From Lachnospiraceae bacterium (GTDB taxonomy: Bacteria > Bacillota > Clostridia > Lachnospirales > Lachnospiraceae), in the NCBI GenBank assembly GCA_017444015.1, contig JAFSXN010000139.1:1-64000 (forward strand): a stretch of 64,000 bases of DNA, written 5' to 3'. Below are positions 1-7,421 of the stretch, in pieces. A program made the position numbers and the translations under genes. Below the pieces are notes generated by a model. The model had not been told where the DNA came from. It saw only the letters and a program-made list of their open reading frames with translations, and ran no database searches. Positions within the stretch are counted from its first letter, which is position 1; every line of letters starts with the position of its first letter.

Positions 1-1023
1 CCGCTGTACTTTGCGGAGCGTCTCAGCGCCAAGTACGGGACAAAGATTTATCTCAAGCGCGAGGATCTGAATCATACGGGAGCCCATAAGATCAACAACG
101 TCATCGGCCAGATCCTGCTTGCGAAGCGGATGGGAAAGAGCAAGATCATAGCCGAAACGGGAGCGGGTCAGCACGGGGTAGCCACAGCGACCGGGGCAGC
201 GTTATTTGATATGGAATGCACCGTCTATATGGGCAAGGAGGATGTTAAACGCCAGGCGCTGAATGTGATGCGGATGGAGATGCTTGGAGCGAAGGTCGTA
301 TCGGTGGAATCCGGCAGCAATACCTTAAAGGATGCCACCAACGAAGCCATCCGGACCTGGGCGAAGACTGCCGAGGACACCTTCTATATTATCGGCTCCG
401 CCATTGGCCCCTATCCCTACCCCAAGATGGTCAAGGAATTCCAGGCGGTCATCAGCAGAGAAGCCAAGAAGCAGCATTTTGAGGCAGAGGGCAGGCTTCC
501 GGATGTGGTGCTTGCCTGTGTGGGCGGAGGCTCCAACTCCATTGGAATGTTTGCGGATTTCATAGATGAACCGGGGGTCGAGCTGATCGGGGTAGAGGCT
601 GCCGGAAAGGGGATCGACACAGAGGAGCACGCCGCTTCTATGGCAAAGGGCCGTCCCGGTGTGCTGCACGGCACGAGGTCCTATCTGTTACAGGATGAGG
701 ACGGAAATATCAAGCTGGCGCATTCCATTTCCGCAGGACTCGACTATCCGGGCGTCGGTCCCGAGCATGCTTATCTTCACGATACGGGCAGAGCCACCTA
801 TGTTCCGATCACGGACGGGGAGGCGATGGACGCGCTGATAGAGCTGACGCAGACCGAAGGGATCATTCCCGCCATAGAGAGCGCCCATGCGGTCGCTTAC
901 GCCTTTAAGAAGGCAAAGGAGATGACAGCGGAGCAGTCGATGATTATCTGCCTGTCCGGAAGAGGCGATAAGGATGTCAATACCATATCGGATTATCTGG
1001 CAGGCAAGGGCTATCTGAATTGA
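1..1023 (+). CDS. trpB: Tryptophan synthase beta chain (5' end outside window)
   Basis: The reading frame is open from base 1, so the start lies upstream; 340 codons are visible. TrpB condenses indole with L-serine to L-tryptophan, using PLP in an alpha2beta2 complex with TrpA. The HTGAHKINN motif carries the PLP lysine (codon 88-90), and the GGGSNS phosphate-binding loop lies near bases 523-545. The C-terminal part runs to a normal end with no frameshift. The gene is followed after 16 bp by trpA, the usual partner. Only roughly the first 50 residues are missing. Identification is firm. Confidence 0.97.
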   Translation, partial: PLYFAERLSAKYGTKIYLKREDLNHTGAHKINNVIGQILLAKRMGKSKIIAETGAGQHGVATATGAALFDMECTVYMGKEDVKRQALNVMRMEMLGAKVVSVESGSNTLKDATNEAIRTWAKTAEDTFYIIGSAIGPYPYPKMVKEFQAVISREAKKQHFEAEGRLPDVVLACVGGGSNSIGMFADFIDEPGVELIGVEAAGKGIDTEEHAASMAKGRPGVLHGTRSYLLQDEDGNIKLAHSISAGLDYPGVGPEHAYLHDTGRATYVPITDGEAMDALIELTQTEGIIPAIESAHAVAYAFKKAKEMTAEQSMIICLSGRGDKDVNTISDYLAGKGYLN

Positions 1024-1039
1024 GCAGGGGAGGACGGAA

Positions 1040-1834
1040 ATGGCAGAAAACAGAATAGAAAAGCATTTGAAAGAGCTCCAGGAGAGAAAAGAGAAAGCCT
1101 TTATTACCTATATCACCGCGGGTTTGCCCAATATGGCGGCAACAGCAGCGATCATCAAAGCTCAGGAGGCGACGGATATCATTGAGCTTGGAATTCCCTT
1201 TTCCGATCCCACGGCGGACGGTCCGGTCATTCAGCAGGCCTCCTATGAAGCCATCTGTGCCGGCGCGTCTCTGAAGAAGACCTTTGAGCTGATGAAGTCC
1301 TTACGGGAAGAGGGAATCGAGAAGCCAATCATTTTTATGCTCTACTATAATACCATCGTAAACTGCGGTCTTGAGGACTTTGTCAGGCAGTGCAAAGAGG
1401 CTGGGGTAGACGGGCTGATCGTGCCTGATCTTCCGATCGAGGAGCAGGAACCGCTTCGAAAAGCGCTTGAAACGGAGCCTTCGGTGATTTTGATCCAGCT
1501 GGTATCGCCGGTCTCCGGGGAGCGGATCCCTGAGATTTTAAAAGGTGCCAGAGGGTTCGTCTACTGTGTATCCTCTATGGGCGTTACCGGTCAGGCGGCG
1601 GATTTCCACCGGGAGGTCTTAAACTACCTGAAATCGGTCAGGGAGGTGTCTGAGGTCCCTGTTATGATGGGCTTTGGGATCCGGGAGGCAAACGATGTGC
1701 GACCCATGAAGGATATTATCGACGGGGCGATCGTCGGAACAGCCTTTATCACCCTGATGCGGGAGGCGGGGTTTGATCCGCAGGCGGCAAGGGAGTATAC
1801 AGAACGCTTCAAACGGGAGCTTTCGGAGCTTTGA
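1040..1834 (+). CDS. trpA: Tryptophan synthase alpha chain
   Basis: This is a 264-aa TIM barrel, normal length for TrpA, which cleaves indole-3-glycerol phosphate and passes indole to TrpB. Catalytic Glu49 (in ELGIPFSDP) and Asp60 (in TADGP) fall at the same numbers as in the enteric enzyme. A glycine-rich phosphate-binding segment (VMMGFGI, then GAIVGTAF) is present near the C terminus. The start ATG is preceded by a good ribosome site (GGGGAGG). The gene is cotranscribed with trpB upstream and probably trpD downstream (37-bp gap). Confidence 0.97.
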   Translation: MAENRIEKHLKELQERKEKAFITYITAGLPNMAATAAIIKAQEATDIIELGIPFSDPTADGPVIQQASYEAICAGASLKKTFELMKSLREEGIEKPIIFMLYYNTIVNCGLEDFVRQCKEAGVDGLIVPDLPIEEQEPLRKALETEPSVILIQLVSPVSGERIPEILKGARGFVYCVSSMGVTGQAADFHREVLNYLKSVREVSEVPVMMGFGIREANDVRPMKDIIDGAIVGTAFITLMREAGFDPQAAREYTERFKRELSEL

Positions 1835-1871
1835 AAATAAATGGGAGTTGGCGTAGAGAAAGGAGAATGAG

Positions 1872-2894
1872 ATGATCAAGGAAGCAATCGAAAAAATAGT
1901 GTTACGGGAGGATCTGACCTACGATGAGGCGTATACGGTCATGAATGAGATCATGGACGGGGAAACTTCACCCACGCAAAACGCTGCGTTTTTGGCAGCC
2001 CTCTCCACCAAGAGCGCGAAGGCGGAAACGATCGACGAGATCAAGGGCTGCGCGGCGGCGATGCGGGAGCATGCGGTCCGGGTCGATACCGGCGCGATGG
2101 AGACGCTGGAGATTGTAGGGACCGGCGGAGACCGGGCAGGGAGCTTTAATATTTCTACGACTACGGCGTTTGTGGCGGCGGCAGCAGGTGTAAAGGTAGC
2201 AAAGCACGGAAACCGCGCGGCATCGTCTCTGTCCGGAACGGCAGACTGTCTTGAAGCCCTGGGAGCGAATATTTCCCTGGAGCCGGAGCAGTGTGTGAAG
2301 CTCCTTCAGGATACGGGCTTCTGCTTTTTCTTTGCGCAGAAGTACCATACGTCGATGAAGTATGTGGGCGCGATCCGTAAGGAGTTGGGCTTTCGGACGG
2401 TGTTCAATATCCTGGGGCCGCTGACGAATCCGGCCTGTCCGAAAAGGCAGCTTCTCGGTGTGTATGACGAATATCTGATCGAGCCTCTGGCACAGGTGCT
2501 TTCAGGCCTCGGAGTGAAGAGGGGTATGGTCGTCTACGGGAAGGAGAAGTTAGACGAGATCACGGCCGTGGGACCGACTGCTGTCTGTGAGTTTCAGGAC
2601 GGCTGGTACAAGACCTATGAGATCGCGCCGGAGCAGTTTTGCTTTGAGCGATGCGCAAAAGAGGCCTTAAAGGGAGGCACGCCCCAAGAGAACGCGGAGA
2701 TCACCCGGGCGATCCTAAACGGCTCGGAAAAAGGAGCAAAGCGGGATACCGTGCTTATGAACGCGGGGGCTGCCCTGTATATTTCTGATAAGGCCGCGTC
2801 TCTTTCAGAGGGTGTGGAGCAGGCAAAGGAGCTGATTGACAGCGGAAAGGCTCTTGCCGCGATGGAGAGCTTCGTGGCCGCGTCCAGGGTATGA
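1872..2894 (+). CDS. trpD: Anthranilate phosphoribosyltransferase
   Basis: This 340-aa protein transfers phosphoribose from PRPP to anthranilate, the second step of tryptophan synthesis. The GTGGD motif (around residue 78), the KHGNRAASS stretch that contacts PRPP and anthranilate, and the later LGPLTNP segment are all intact. The start has AGGAG seven bases upstream. Position is unusual: trpD normally precedes trpC, trpF, trpB and trpA, whereas here it comes after trpA. Either the operon is rearranged or this is a second copy; the upstream part of the operon is not visible. Confidence 0.95.
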   Translation: MIKEAIEKIVLREDLTYDEAYTVMNEIMDGETSPTQNAAFLAALSTKSAKAETIDEIKGCAAAMREHAVRVDTGAMETLEIVGTGGDRAGSFNISTTTAFVAAAAGVKVAKHGNRAASSLSGTADCLEALGANISLEPEQCVKLLQDTGFCFFFAQKYHTSMKYVGAIRKELGFRTVFNILGPLTNPACPKRQLLGVYDEYLIEPLAQVLSGLGVKRGMVVYGKEKLDEITAVGPTAVCEFQDGWYKTYEIAPEQFCFERCAKEALKGGTPQENAEITRAILNGSEKGAKRDTVLMNAGAALYISDKAASLSEGVEQAKELIDSGKALAAMESFVAASRV

Positions 2895-2942
2895 CTGTAC
2901 CGTTTGCGTACTTAAAGTCTGCGGGGATAGAAGGGGGATATT

Positions 2943-4046
2943 ATGCTAAACATTGATGAGTTTTTTGAACGGGTGATTACCGTCAGGCTGCCCGAAGACA
3001 GACAGAGCGTGGATATTCTGGATCAGACGCTCTTACCCGGAACAGTAAAGCGGATCAATTTAAGAACAAAGGAAGAGCTCTGGGATGCCATAAAGAGGCT
3101 GAAGGTCAGGGGAGCGCCGGCCATCGGGGTCAGCGCTGCCTACGGGATCGCGGTGTTTGCGAATCAGATCGCGGCAGAGAATTTTGATACGTTCTATCGG
3201 GAGTTTAAGGAGCTGAAGGATTATCTTGCCTCCTCCCGGCCTACCGCCGTGAATCTTTTCTGGGCGCTGAACCGGATGGAGGATAAGGCGCTTTCGCTAA
3301 AGAATAAGCCGCTGTCTGAGATCAAGGAGCTTTTGTTTGAAGAAGCACAAAAGATCCGGGATGAGGATGTGGCTATCAGTAGGAATATCGGAGAGCTTGG
3401 CTTCGGGCTTCTGAAGGAGCTGAAGAAAGAGGGAAAGGAGATCGGGATCCTGACTCATTGCAATGCCGGTACGCTTGCGACCGCAAAATACGGGACCGCT
3501 ACCGCTCCGATGTATACCGCGCTGGAGCATGGGTGGAAGGGAACGGATATGCACGTGTACTGCGATGAGACCAGACCTCTTTTACAGGGTGCGCGGCTGA
3601 CCTCCTTTGAGCTGTGTAACGCAGGAATCACGACAACGCTGCAATGCGACAATATGGCTTCGATGCTGATGAAGCAGGGAAAGATCGATATCGTGTTTAC
3701 AGGCTGTGACAGGGTAGCCAAAAACGGGGATTCCGCGAACAAGATCGGAACCTCCGGGGTGGCGATCTTAGCGAAGCATTACGGGATCCCGTTCTATATC
3801 TGCGCTCCTTCCTCTACTATCGACCTGAATACGGCAAAAGGGGATGACATCCCCATTGAGATGCGTGATCCGGAGGAGATCACGACCATGTGGTATAAGG
3901 AGAGGATGGCACCGGAGGGGATCGATGCCTTTAACCCGGCGTTTGATTTTGCCGAGCATGAGCTGATCACCGGAATCATCACTGAGAAAGGAATCGCGAA
4001 AGCCCCGTTTGATCGGGCGTTTGCCGAGCTTGGGATCGGGCAATAA
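2943..4046 (+). CDS. mtnA: S-methyl-5-thioribose-1-phosphate isomerase
   Basis: The 367-aa product belongs to the eIF2B-like isomerases; MtnA converts methylthioribose-1-phosphate to methylthioribulose-1-phosphate in methionine salvage. The active-site Cys lies in THCNAGTLAT and the Asp in TGCDRVAKNGD, followed by the conserved NKIGT; RGAPAIG sits near the N terminus. It begins 48 bp after trpD with a strong GAAGGGGG ribosome site, so it may be read with the trp genes. The mtnK kinase is not adjacent. A related sugar-phosphate isomerase activity is the main alternative. Confidence 0.9.
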   Translation: MLNIDEFFERVITVRLPEDRQSVDILDQTLLPGTVKRINLRTKEELWDAIKRLKVRGAPAIGVSAAYGIAVFANQIAAENFDTFYREFKELKDYLASSRPTAVNLFWALNRMEDKALSLKNKPLSEIKELLFEEAQKIRDEDVAISRNIGELGFGLLKELKKEGKEIGILTHCNAGTLATAKYGTATAPMYTALEHGWKGTDMHVYCDETRPLLQGARLTSFELCNAGITTTLQCDNMASMLMKQGKIDIVFTGCDRVAKNGDSANKIGTSGVAILAKHYGIPFYICAPSSTIDLNTAKGDDIPIEMRDPEEITTMWYKERMAPEGIDAFNPAFDFAEHELITGIITEKGIAKAPFDRAFAELGIGQ

Positions 4047-4077
4047 GGCGGTTAGAATATAGATTTGTTTTCATCGG

Positions 4078-4108
4078 GGCTGTCTGCGAAGCGCAGGCAG
4101 CCTTCTTT
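4078..4108 (+). terminator. Rho-independent terminator after mtnA
   Basis: An 11-bp stem (one G-U pair) with a 2-base closing turn, GGCTGTCTGCG/CGCAGGCAGCC, is followed by TTCTTT. It lies 30 bp after the mtnA stop and closes the trp-mtnA transcript. Confidence 0.8.
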
Positions 4109-4118
4109 ACAGTATTGA

Positions 4119-4168
4119 AAAACCTGTCAAAACCTGCTAAAATTTGTTAAAACCTATTAAAACTTATT
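4119..4168 (+). repeat. Five tandem 10-bp repeats in the MerR-HipA promoter
   Basis: Five consecutive 10-mers read AAAACCTGTC, AAAACCTGCT, AAAATTTGTT, AAAACCTATT and AAAACTTATT. The period is close to one helical turn, so each AAAA tract faces the same side of the DNA. The last units overlap a promoter-like TTGTTA (4144-4149), 17 bp, TTATAG (4167-4172). The arrangement suggests an operator bound cooperatively by the regulator encoded just downstream, or intrinsically curved DNA from phased A-tracts. The repeats are seen directly; the function is inferred. Confidence 0.7.
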
Positions 4169-4173
4169 ATAGA

Positions 4174-4241
4174 AAACGAATTTATTCGTTTCCTGGTGCG
4201 CCGATTGCGGAGCGCTGAAAGCGCCTTCCTTACCGCAATCG
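4174..4241 (+). promoter_or_regulatory. Two hairpins in the leader of merR-hipA
   Basis: An 8-bp inverted repeat AAACGAAT/ATTCGTTT (4174-4191) is followed by a larger hairpin: outer stem CGATTGCGG (4202-4210) with CCGCAATCG (4233-4241), and an inner AGCGC/GCGCC-like stem. No T-run follows, so it is not a typical terminator. It lies in the untranslated leader between the repeat-laden promoter and the merR ribosome site and could act as an operator palindrome or RNA structure. Confidence 0.5.
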
Positions 4242-4277
4242 TACGCATAAATATCTATCGATCGGAGAAGGCATATT

Positions 4278-4694
4278 ATGGAAGAGTTTTTAAGCATCGG
4301 AGAATTTGCAAAGCTGATACAGGTCAGCGTGTCCACCCTGAGGAATTGGGAGAAGAAGGGCCGACTTCTGCCGCACCACAGGACAGCCGGAGGGCAGCGC
4401 GTATATGCGAAGGCTCAGGCGGATGAATTTCTGAAGAAGCCCAGGATCAGGGTGATACAGGGTCGGAAGAAAAGAGATGTATATTATTTCAATTATGAGG
4501 ATAATTCCGTGACGGATAAGGTGGGAAATCGACTGATTCTGATGGAAGCACCGGACGGCGTACAGGATGTGACGTTAGAGGATGCGATGGACATCTTATT
4601 CAAGGATTTATATTCCAATCTGAACATGATAAAAAAGGAATTTGATTTTGATAAAAAGATGGGAGATAAAGTTAAATGGATAAGGATGAGCTGA
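4278..4694 (+). CDS. MerR-type DNA-binding regulator paired with HipA-like kinase
   Basis: The 138-aa protein starts with a MerR/excisionase-type winged helix (residues 4-52): SIGEFAKL, then STLRNWEKKG and GGQRVY, the form also seen in IS607-type DNA-binding domains. The remainder (about 60-138) is acidic and charged with no cysteine metal site, so it is not a classical metal sensor. ATG 4278 is preceded by GGAGAAGG. Its last 19 bp overlap the HipA-like gene, implying translational coupling. It takes the place that HipB holds next to HipA, so autoregulation and antitoxin-like binding are plausible but inferred. Confidence 0.8.
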   Translation: MEEFLSIGEFAKLIQVSVSTLRNWEKKGRLLPHHRTAGGQRVYAKAQADEFLKKPRIRVIQGRKKRDVYYFNYEDNSVTDKVGNRLILMEAPDGVQDVTLEDAMDILFKDLYSNLNMIKKEFDFDKKMGDKVKWIRMS

Positions 4695-5875
4695 CGTTTC
4701 TTCTGATGCATAAAGATATAGAAGTAGCGCGTCTGGCCGTAACAGAAAAAACAAGGATCCATCATATTGTAATAAATGAGCCCGGTCTCGATCATCTTCC
4801 TCTGGGGGCACAGATGAATATGGTGCGGTTTCACGAGTGGTGGGAGGATCGCGCGGTCCCAAAGACCAGACAGGGAGCCAAGCCCGCCCTGAAAAAGCTG
4901 GGCTACAGCACAACGGGGGATATGCTGGTGGATAATCTGGCTCTGAGCCTGACGGACTGTTACTGGATCAGGCCGATCGACAGTGAGATCACCTGGGCTG
5001 AAGTGAATCTGTTTGAGAATCCTTTTGTAGACTCTTTCGGTGAGATCACGATCAATAAAAACGCAGACGTAAAAAAGCGCTCAAAATTTTCGTTAGCTAC
5101 CTCGCAGGGTGAGGTCCGAAAAAAGTGGCTGGTCCGGGATAACGGAAAACGGGCTATGGTCAAGGGCAACTGGGCGGATTCCTATCAGCAGAGCATCAAT
5201 GAGGTCTTTGCCGCTCTCCTGCACAGCAAGCAGAAGGTTGTGCCGTATACGACCTATGAGCTGCTGCCGCTTGATGTGAAGGAGGATAACTTGGGGCTTG
5301 GGTGCATCTGCGACTGCTTTACGGATCTGCATACGGAATTCGTCTCGGCCTGGGAGGTAATGCAGAGCGGCAAAAAGAGGAAGAGTGAAAACCATTTCCA
5401 GTATTTTAAGAGGCTTTGCCTGGAAAACGGAATGGAGGAAGAGTATTTTGACCGCTTTCTTTCCTATGAGATTTTGACGGATTATCTGATCACCAACACC
5501 GACCGGCATATGAACAACATCGGGATACTCAGGGATCCGGACAGCCTGAAGTGGATAGGCTTTGCGCCGATCTACGATAACGGGAACTCCATGTTTTTCA
5601 GGGACGCGAATCCCGGATCCGTCCGCTTGTCAGAGATAAAGATCAGTTCCTTTGCTGCTAAAGAGGAAAAGCAGCTGAACTATGTACGTTTCCGGGATGT
5701 AGTGGATCTGACGAAGCTGCCGGACAGAGCCGAGTTTTACGCGCTGTATGAAAGGGATATTCCGGACCGCCATAACCGCATCGATGCCTGTTGGAAGCTG
5801 TTTCAGAAAAAGGTCGAGCGGGTCCGTGCGCTTCAGCTTTCCGCGAAAATTGGTAACTGTTCAGTCATAGCCTGA
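4676..5875 (+). CDS. HipA-like protein kinase
   Basis: This 399-aa protein has the HipA/CtkA-type kinase core in its C-terminal two thirds. The features are a candidate ATP-binding lysine in RAMVKGN (about residue 163), the catalytic-loop motif NTDRHMNNIG (about 274-283) and a metal-binding PIYDNGNS (about 296-303). The N-terminal about 110 residues do not match the classical HipA N-terminal subdomain and may contact the partner. HipA kinases phosphorylate targets such as glutamyl-tRNA synthetase and cause growth arrest or persistence; the target here is unknown. No catalytic residue appears lost. The gene overlaps the MerR-type gene and ends at a long inverted repeat. Confidence 0.85.
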   Translation: MDKDELTFLLMHKDIEVARLAVTEKTRIHHIVINEPGLDHLPLGAQMNMVRFHEWWEDRAVPKTRQGAKPALKKLGYSTTGDMLVDNLALSLTDCYWIRPIDSEITWAEVNLFENPFVDSFGEITINKNADVKKRSKFSLATSQGEVRKKWLVRDNGKRAMVKGNWADSYQQSINEVFAALLHSKQKVVPYTTYELLPLDVKEDNLGLGCICDCFTDLHTEFVSAWEVMQSGKKRKSENHFQYFKRLCLENGMEEEYFDRFLSYEILTDYLITNTDRHMNNIGILRDPDSLKWIGFAPIYDNGNSMFFRDANPGSVRLSEIKISSFAAKEEKQLNYVRFRDVVDLTKLPDRAEFYALYERDIPDRHNRIDACWKLFQKKVERVRALQLSAKIGNCSVIA

Positions 5876-5930
5876 ACAGTTACGAGCCGGGCGCGGCTAC
5901 CGCATTGAAGCGCGCCCGGCTCTTGGCTTT
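5853..5930 (+). terminator. Double perfect hairpin at end of hipA-like gene
   Basis: Two 12-bp perfect stems sit back to back. The first is GTAACTGTTCAG (5853-5864) with CTGAACAGTTAC (5872-5883), overlapping the stop codon at 5873-5875. The second is GAGCCGGGCGCG (5884-5895) with CGCGCCCGGCTC (5911-5922), followed by TTGGCTTT. The second should terminate transcription; the first may stabilise the mRNA end or be a binding site. Confidence 0.7.
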
Positions 5931-5992
5931 GATACTGTATTGGCACGCCCTCAGCGACAAGCGCTTCGGGCTGACTGAGTAGTTACCGAAAA

Positions 5993-6021
5993 TTGCCATT
6001 TGAAACAGAATCTGTTATAAT
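5993..6021 (+). promoter_or_regulatory. SigA-type promoter for sortase gene
   Basis: TTGCCA (5993-5998), a 17-bp spacer, and TATAAT (6016-6021) lie 51 bp before the GTG start of the sortase gene. Confidence 0.65.
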
Positions 6022-6072
6022 GGATTCGGAGCCGGTTTTTGGTTCATAGATCGTATGCGAGGAAGATAAAGC

Positions 6073-6906
6073 GTGGCGGGGGATCTTACGAGAACACAGA
6101 AAATTGCATTAGGGATAGCGGTTTTCGGAATTTTCTTTTCGGCCTTTATGCTCTTTAAAACGGCGAGGGAATATAAGCTGGCGGAGACGGAGTATGAGAC
6201 CCTGGATCGTTTTGCGCAAAAAACGGAGACCGTTACGCTTGCTACGACTTCCTTTGCTCCGGTGGAGATCGAGGAGGAGGTTGAAGAAGAGTTAGCCAGA
6301 AACTATGATCGCTCCGCTTTTCCTGATCTTGAAATCGATTTTGACGGGCTTTCCGAGATCAACGATCAGGTCGTGGCCTGGCTCTACGTCGGCTCCGTAG
6401 GGATCAGCTATCCGGTGGTGCAGGATGTGACCGATGAAGAGAACGAATATTATCTGCATCATACCTTTGAACAGGAGGAGAACAGTTCGGGCTGTATTTT
6501 TATGGATTGGAGCGTCAATGCCGATCTGACCTCCTGGAATACCTTTATTTACGGCCATAATATGAAAAATGGAACTATGTTTGGCTCCTTAAAACGCCTG
6601 CTTCGGGAGGACGGCCTGTATGAGACGGATCCCTATATCTACGTCTTTACCCGGGACGGGATCTATCGCTATGAAATCTTTTCCTTCTATCTGGATTCAA
6701 CCGATTCAAAGATGTACTATACCTGCAATACCTTTAAGGAGTACCGGCAGTATATCCGGACTGCGTTAGAGAAGTCAGAGCATGAGTGCGGCGTGGAAGC
6801 CAGCGAGGATAAGAATATGGTGACGCTTGTGACCTGCTCCGGGACCGGCGCGAATAAGAAGCGGGAATTCGTGCACGGTATTTTTGTGGACCGTTATTTA
6901 TACTGA
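6073..6906 (+). CDS. srtB: Class B sortase
   Basis: The 277-aa protein has an N-terminal membrane anchor (residues 10-28), an acidic linker, and a class B sortase domain. The catalytic triad is visible: His162 in YGHNM, Cys255 in LVTCSGTG and Arg264 in KKREF. Sortases cleave a sorting motif and join surface proteins to peptidoglycan. The GTG start follows GAGGAAG. No LPXTG-like substrate or pilin gene is nearby, so it probably acts on proteins encoded elsewhere. The last three residues (Tyr-Leu-Tyr) and the stop codon come from the edge of the 103-bp repeat that begins at 6899. Confidence 0.93.
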   Translation: MAGDLTRTQKIALGIAVFGIFFSAFMLFKTAREYKLAETEYETLDRFAQKTETVTLATTSFAPVEIEEEVEEELARNYDRSAFPDLEIDFDGLSEINDQVVAWLYVGSVGISYPVVQDVTDEENEYYLHHTFEQEENSSGCIFMDWSVNADLTSWNTFIYGHNMKNGTMFGSLKRLLREDGLYETDPYIYVFTRDGIYRYEIFSFYLDSTDSKMYYTCNTFKEYRQYIRTALEKSEHECGVEASEDKNMVTLVTCSGTGANKKREFVHGIFVDRYLY

Positions 6907-7001
6907 TTAACGATTTTCGTTGCCGATCAACCGGACTCGCAAACGCAATTCCAGTACGTTTGCTTTATCAAAAACGGCAATTAATTGCGTTCGCGAGTAT
7001 A
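6899..7001 (+). repeat. 103-bp inverted-repeat element, copy 1
   Basis: This is the first of four copies of exactly 103 bp. Ends are TATACT...AGTATA with imperfect 14-bp terminal inverted repeats (11/14). Inside are ACTCGCAAACGCAATT and its near-complement AATTGCGTTCGCGAGT (15/16), plus the palindrome GCAATTAATTGC. It belongs to the same subtype as copy 4, with 2 differences in 103. It supplies the sortase stop codon (TGA where the other copies read TGG). It has no gene of its own and resembles a MITE or REP-type element. Confidence 0.88.
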
Positions 7002-7109
7002 TATGACTGAAATGATTCCGGGATTCCGGAAAAAAGCCTTGCGAACTGTGAAGTAATGTGGTAGACTCTTTTTGTTTGTAAAAAACTCAGATAGTCTCGG
7101 AGGTTTAAA

Positions 7110-7349
7110 ATGGGTGCGTTAAGAGTAATTCTTACTATATTGTTTATTTTAGTTTGTATCGTGCTTTCGGCGATCGTTCTGATGCAGGAAGGAAAGTCGG
7201 CGGGACTCGGCGCGATCTCCGGTATGGCGGAAACCTATTGGGGAAAGAACAAGGGCCGTTCCATGGAGGGTATGCTGGTCAAGTATACCAGATTTCTTGC
7301 GATCGCGTTTATGGTCTTAGCGGTGATCTTAAACCTTAAAAATTTCTAG
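7110..7349 (+). CDS. secG: Protein-export membrane protein SecG
   Basis: A 79-aa protein with two membrane segments (about 3-24 and 58-77) and a short loop holding the family-typical LMQEGKSAGLG and GMAETYWGKNKG motifs. SecG joins SecYE and helps SecA-driven export. A strong GGAGG site lies 7 bp upstream. The order secG-rnr-smpB-ssrA is a common Firmicute arrangement and supports all four calls. Confidence 0.95.
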   Translation: MGALRVILTILFILVCIVLSAIVLMQEGKSAGLGAISGMAETYWGKNKGRSMEGMLVKYTRFLAIAFMVLAVILNLKNF

Positions 7350-7374
7350 GTTCGTTTTTGACGGCGAGACAGAG

Positions 7375-7409
7375 GCACTCTTGAGTACAGACTTGAGGGT
7401 GCTTTTTTT
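7375..7409 (+). terminator. Terminator between secG and rnr
   Basis: A 12-bp stem with several G-U pairs and a 4-base loop (GCACTCTTGAGT/ACTTGAGGGTGC) is followed by seven T. It ends 12 bp before the rnr start, so some readthrough or a promoter hidden in the hairpin is needed to express rnr. Confidence 0.75.
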
Positions 7410-7421
7410 CGATATTTTATC

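Noticed and set aside
4119..4168. Tandem repeats as a CRISPR array
   Set aside because: Units are 10 bp, have no spacers, and no cas gene is present. No CRISPR array was seen anywhere in the window.
6899..7001. 103-bp repeat as an IS element or attachment site
   Set aside because: It has no transposase gene and no integrase nearby, and the copies are too short and too palindromic for an attachment site.
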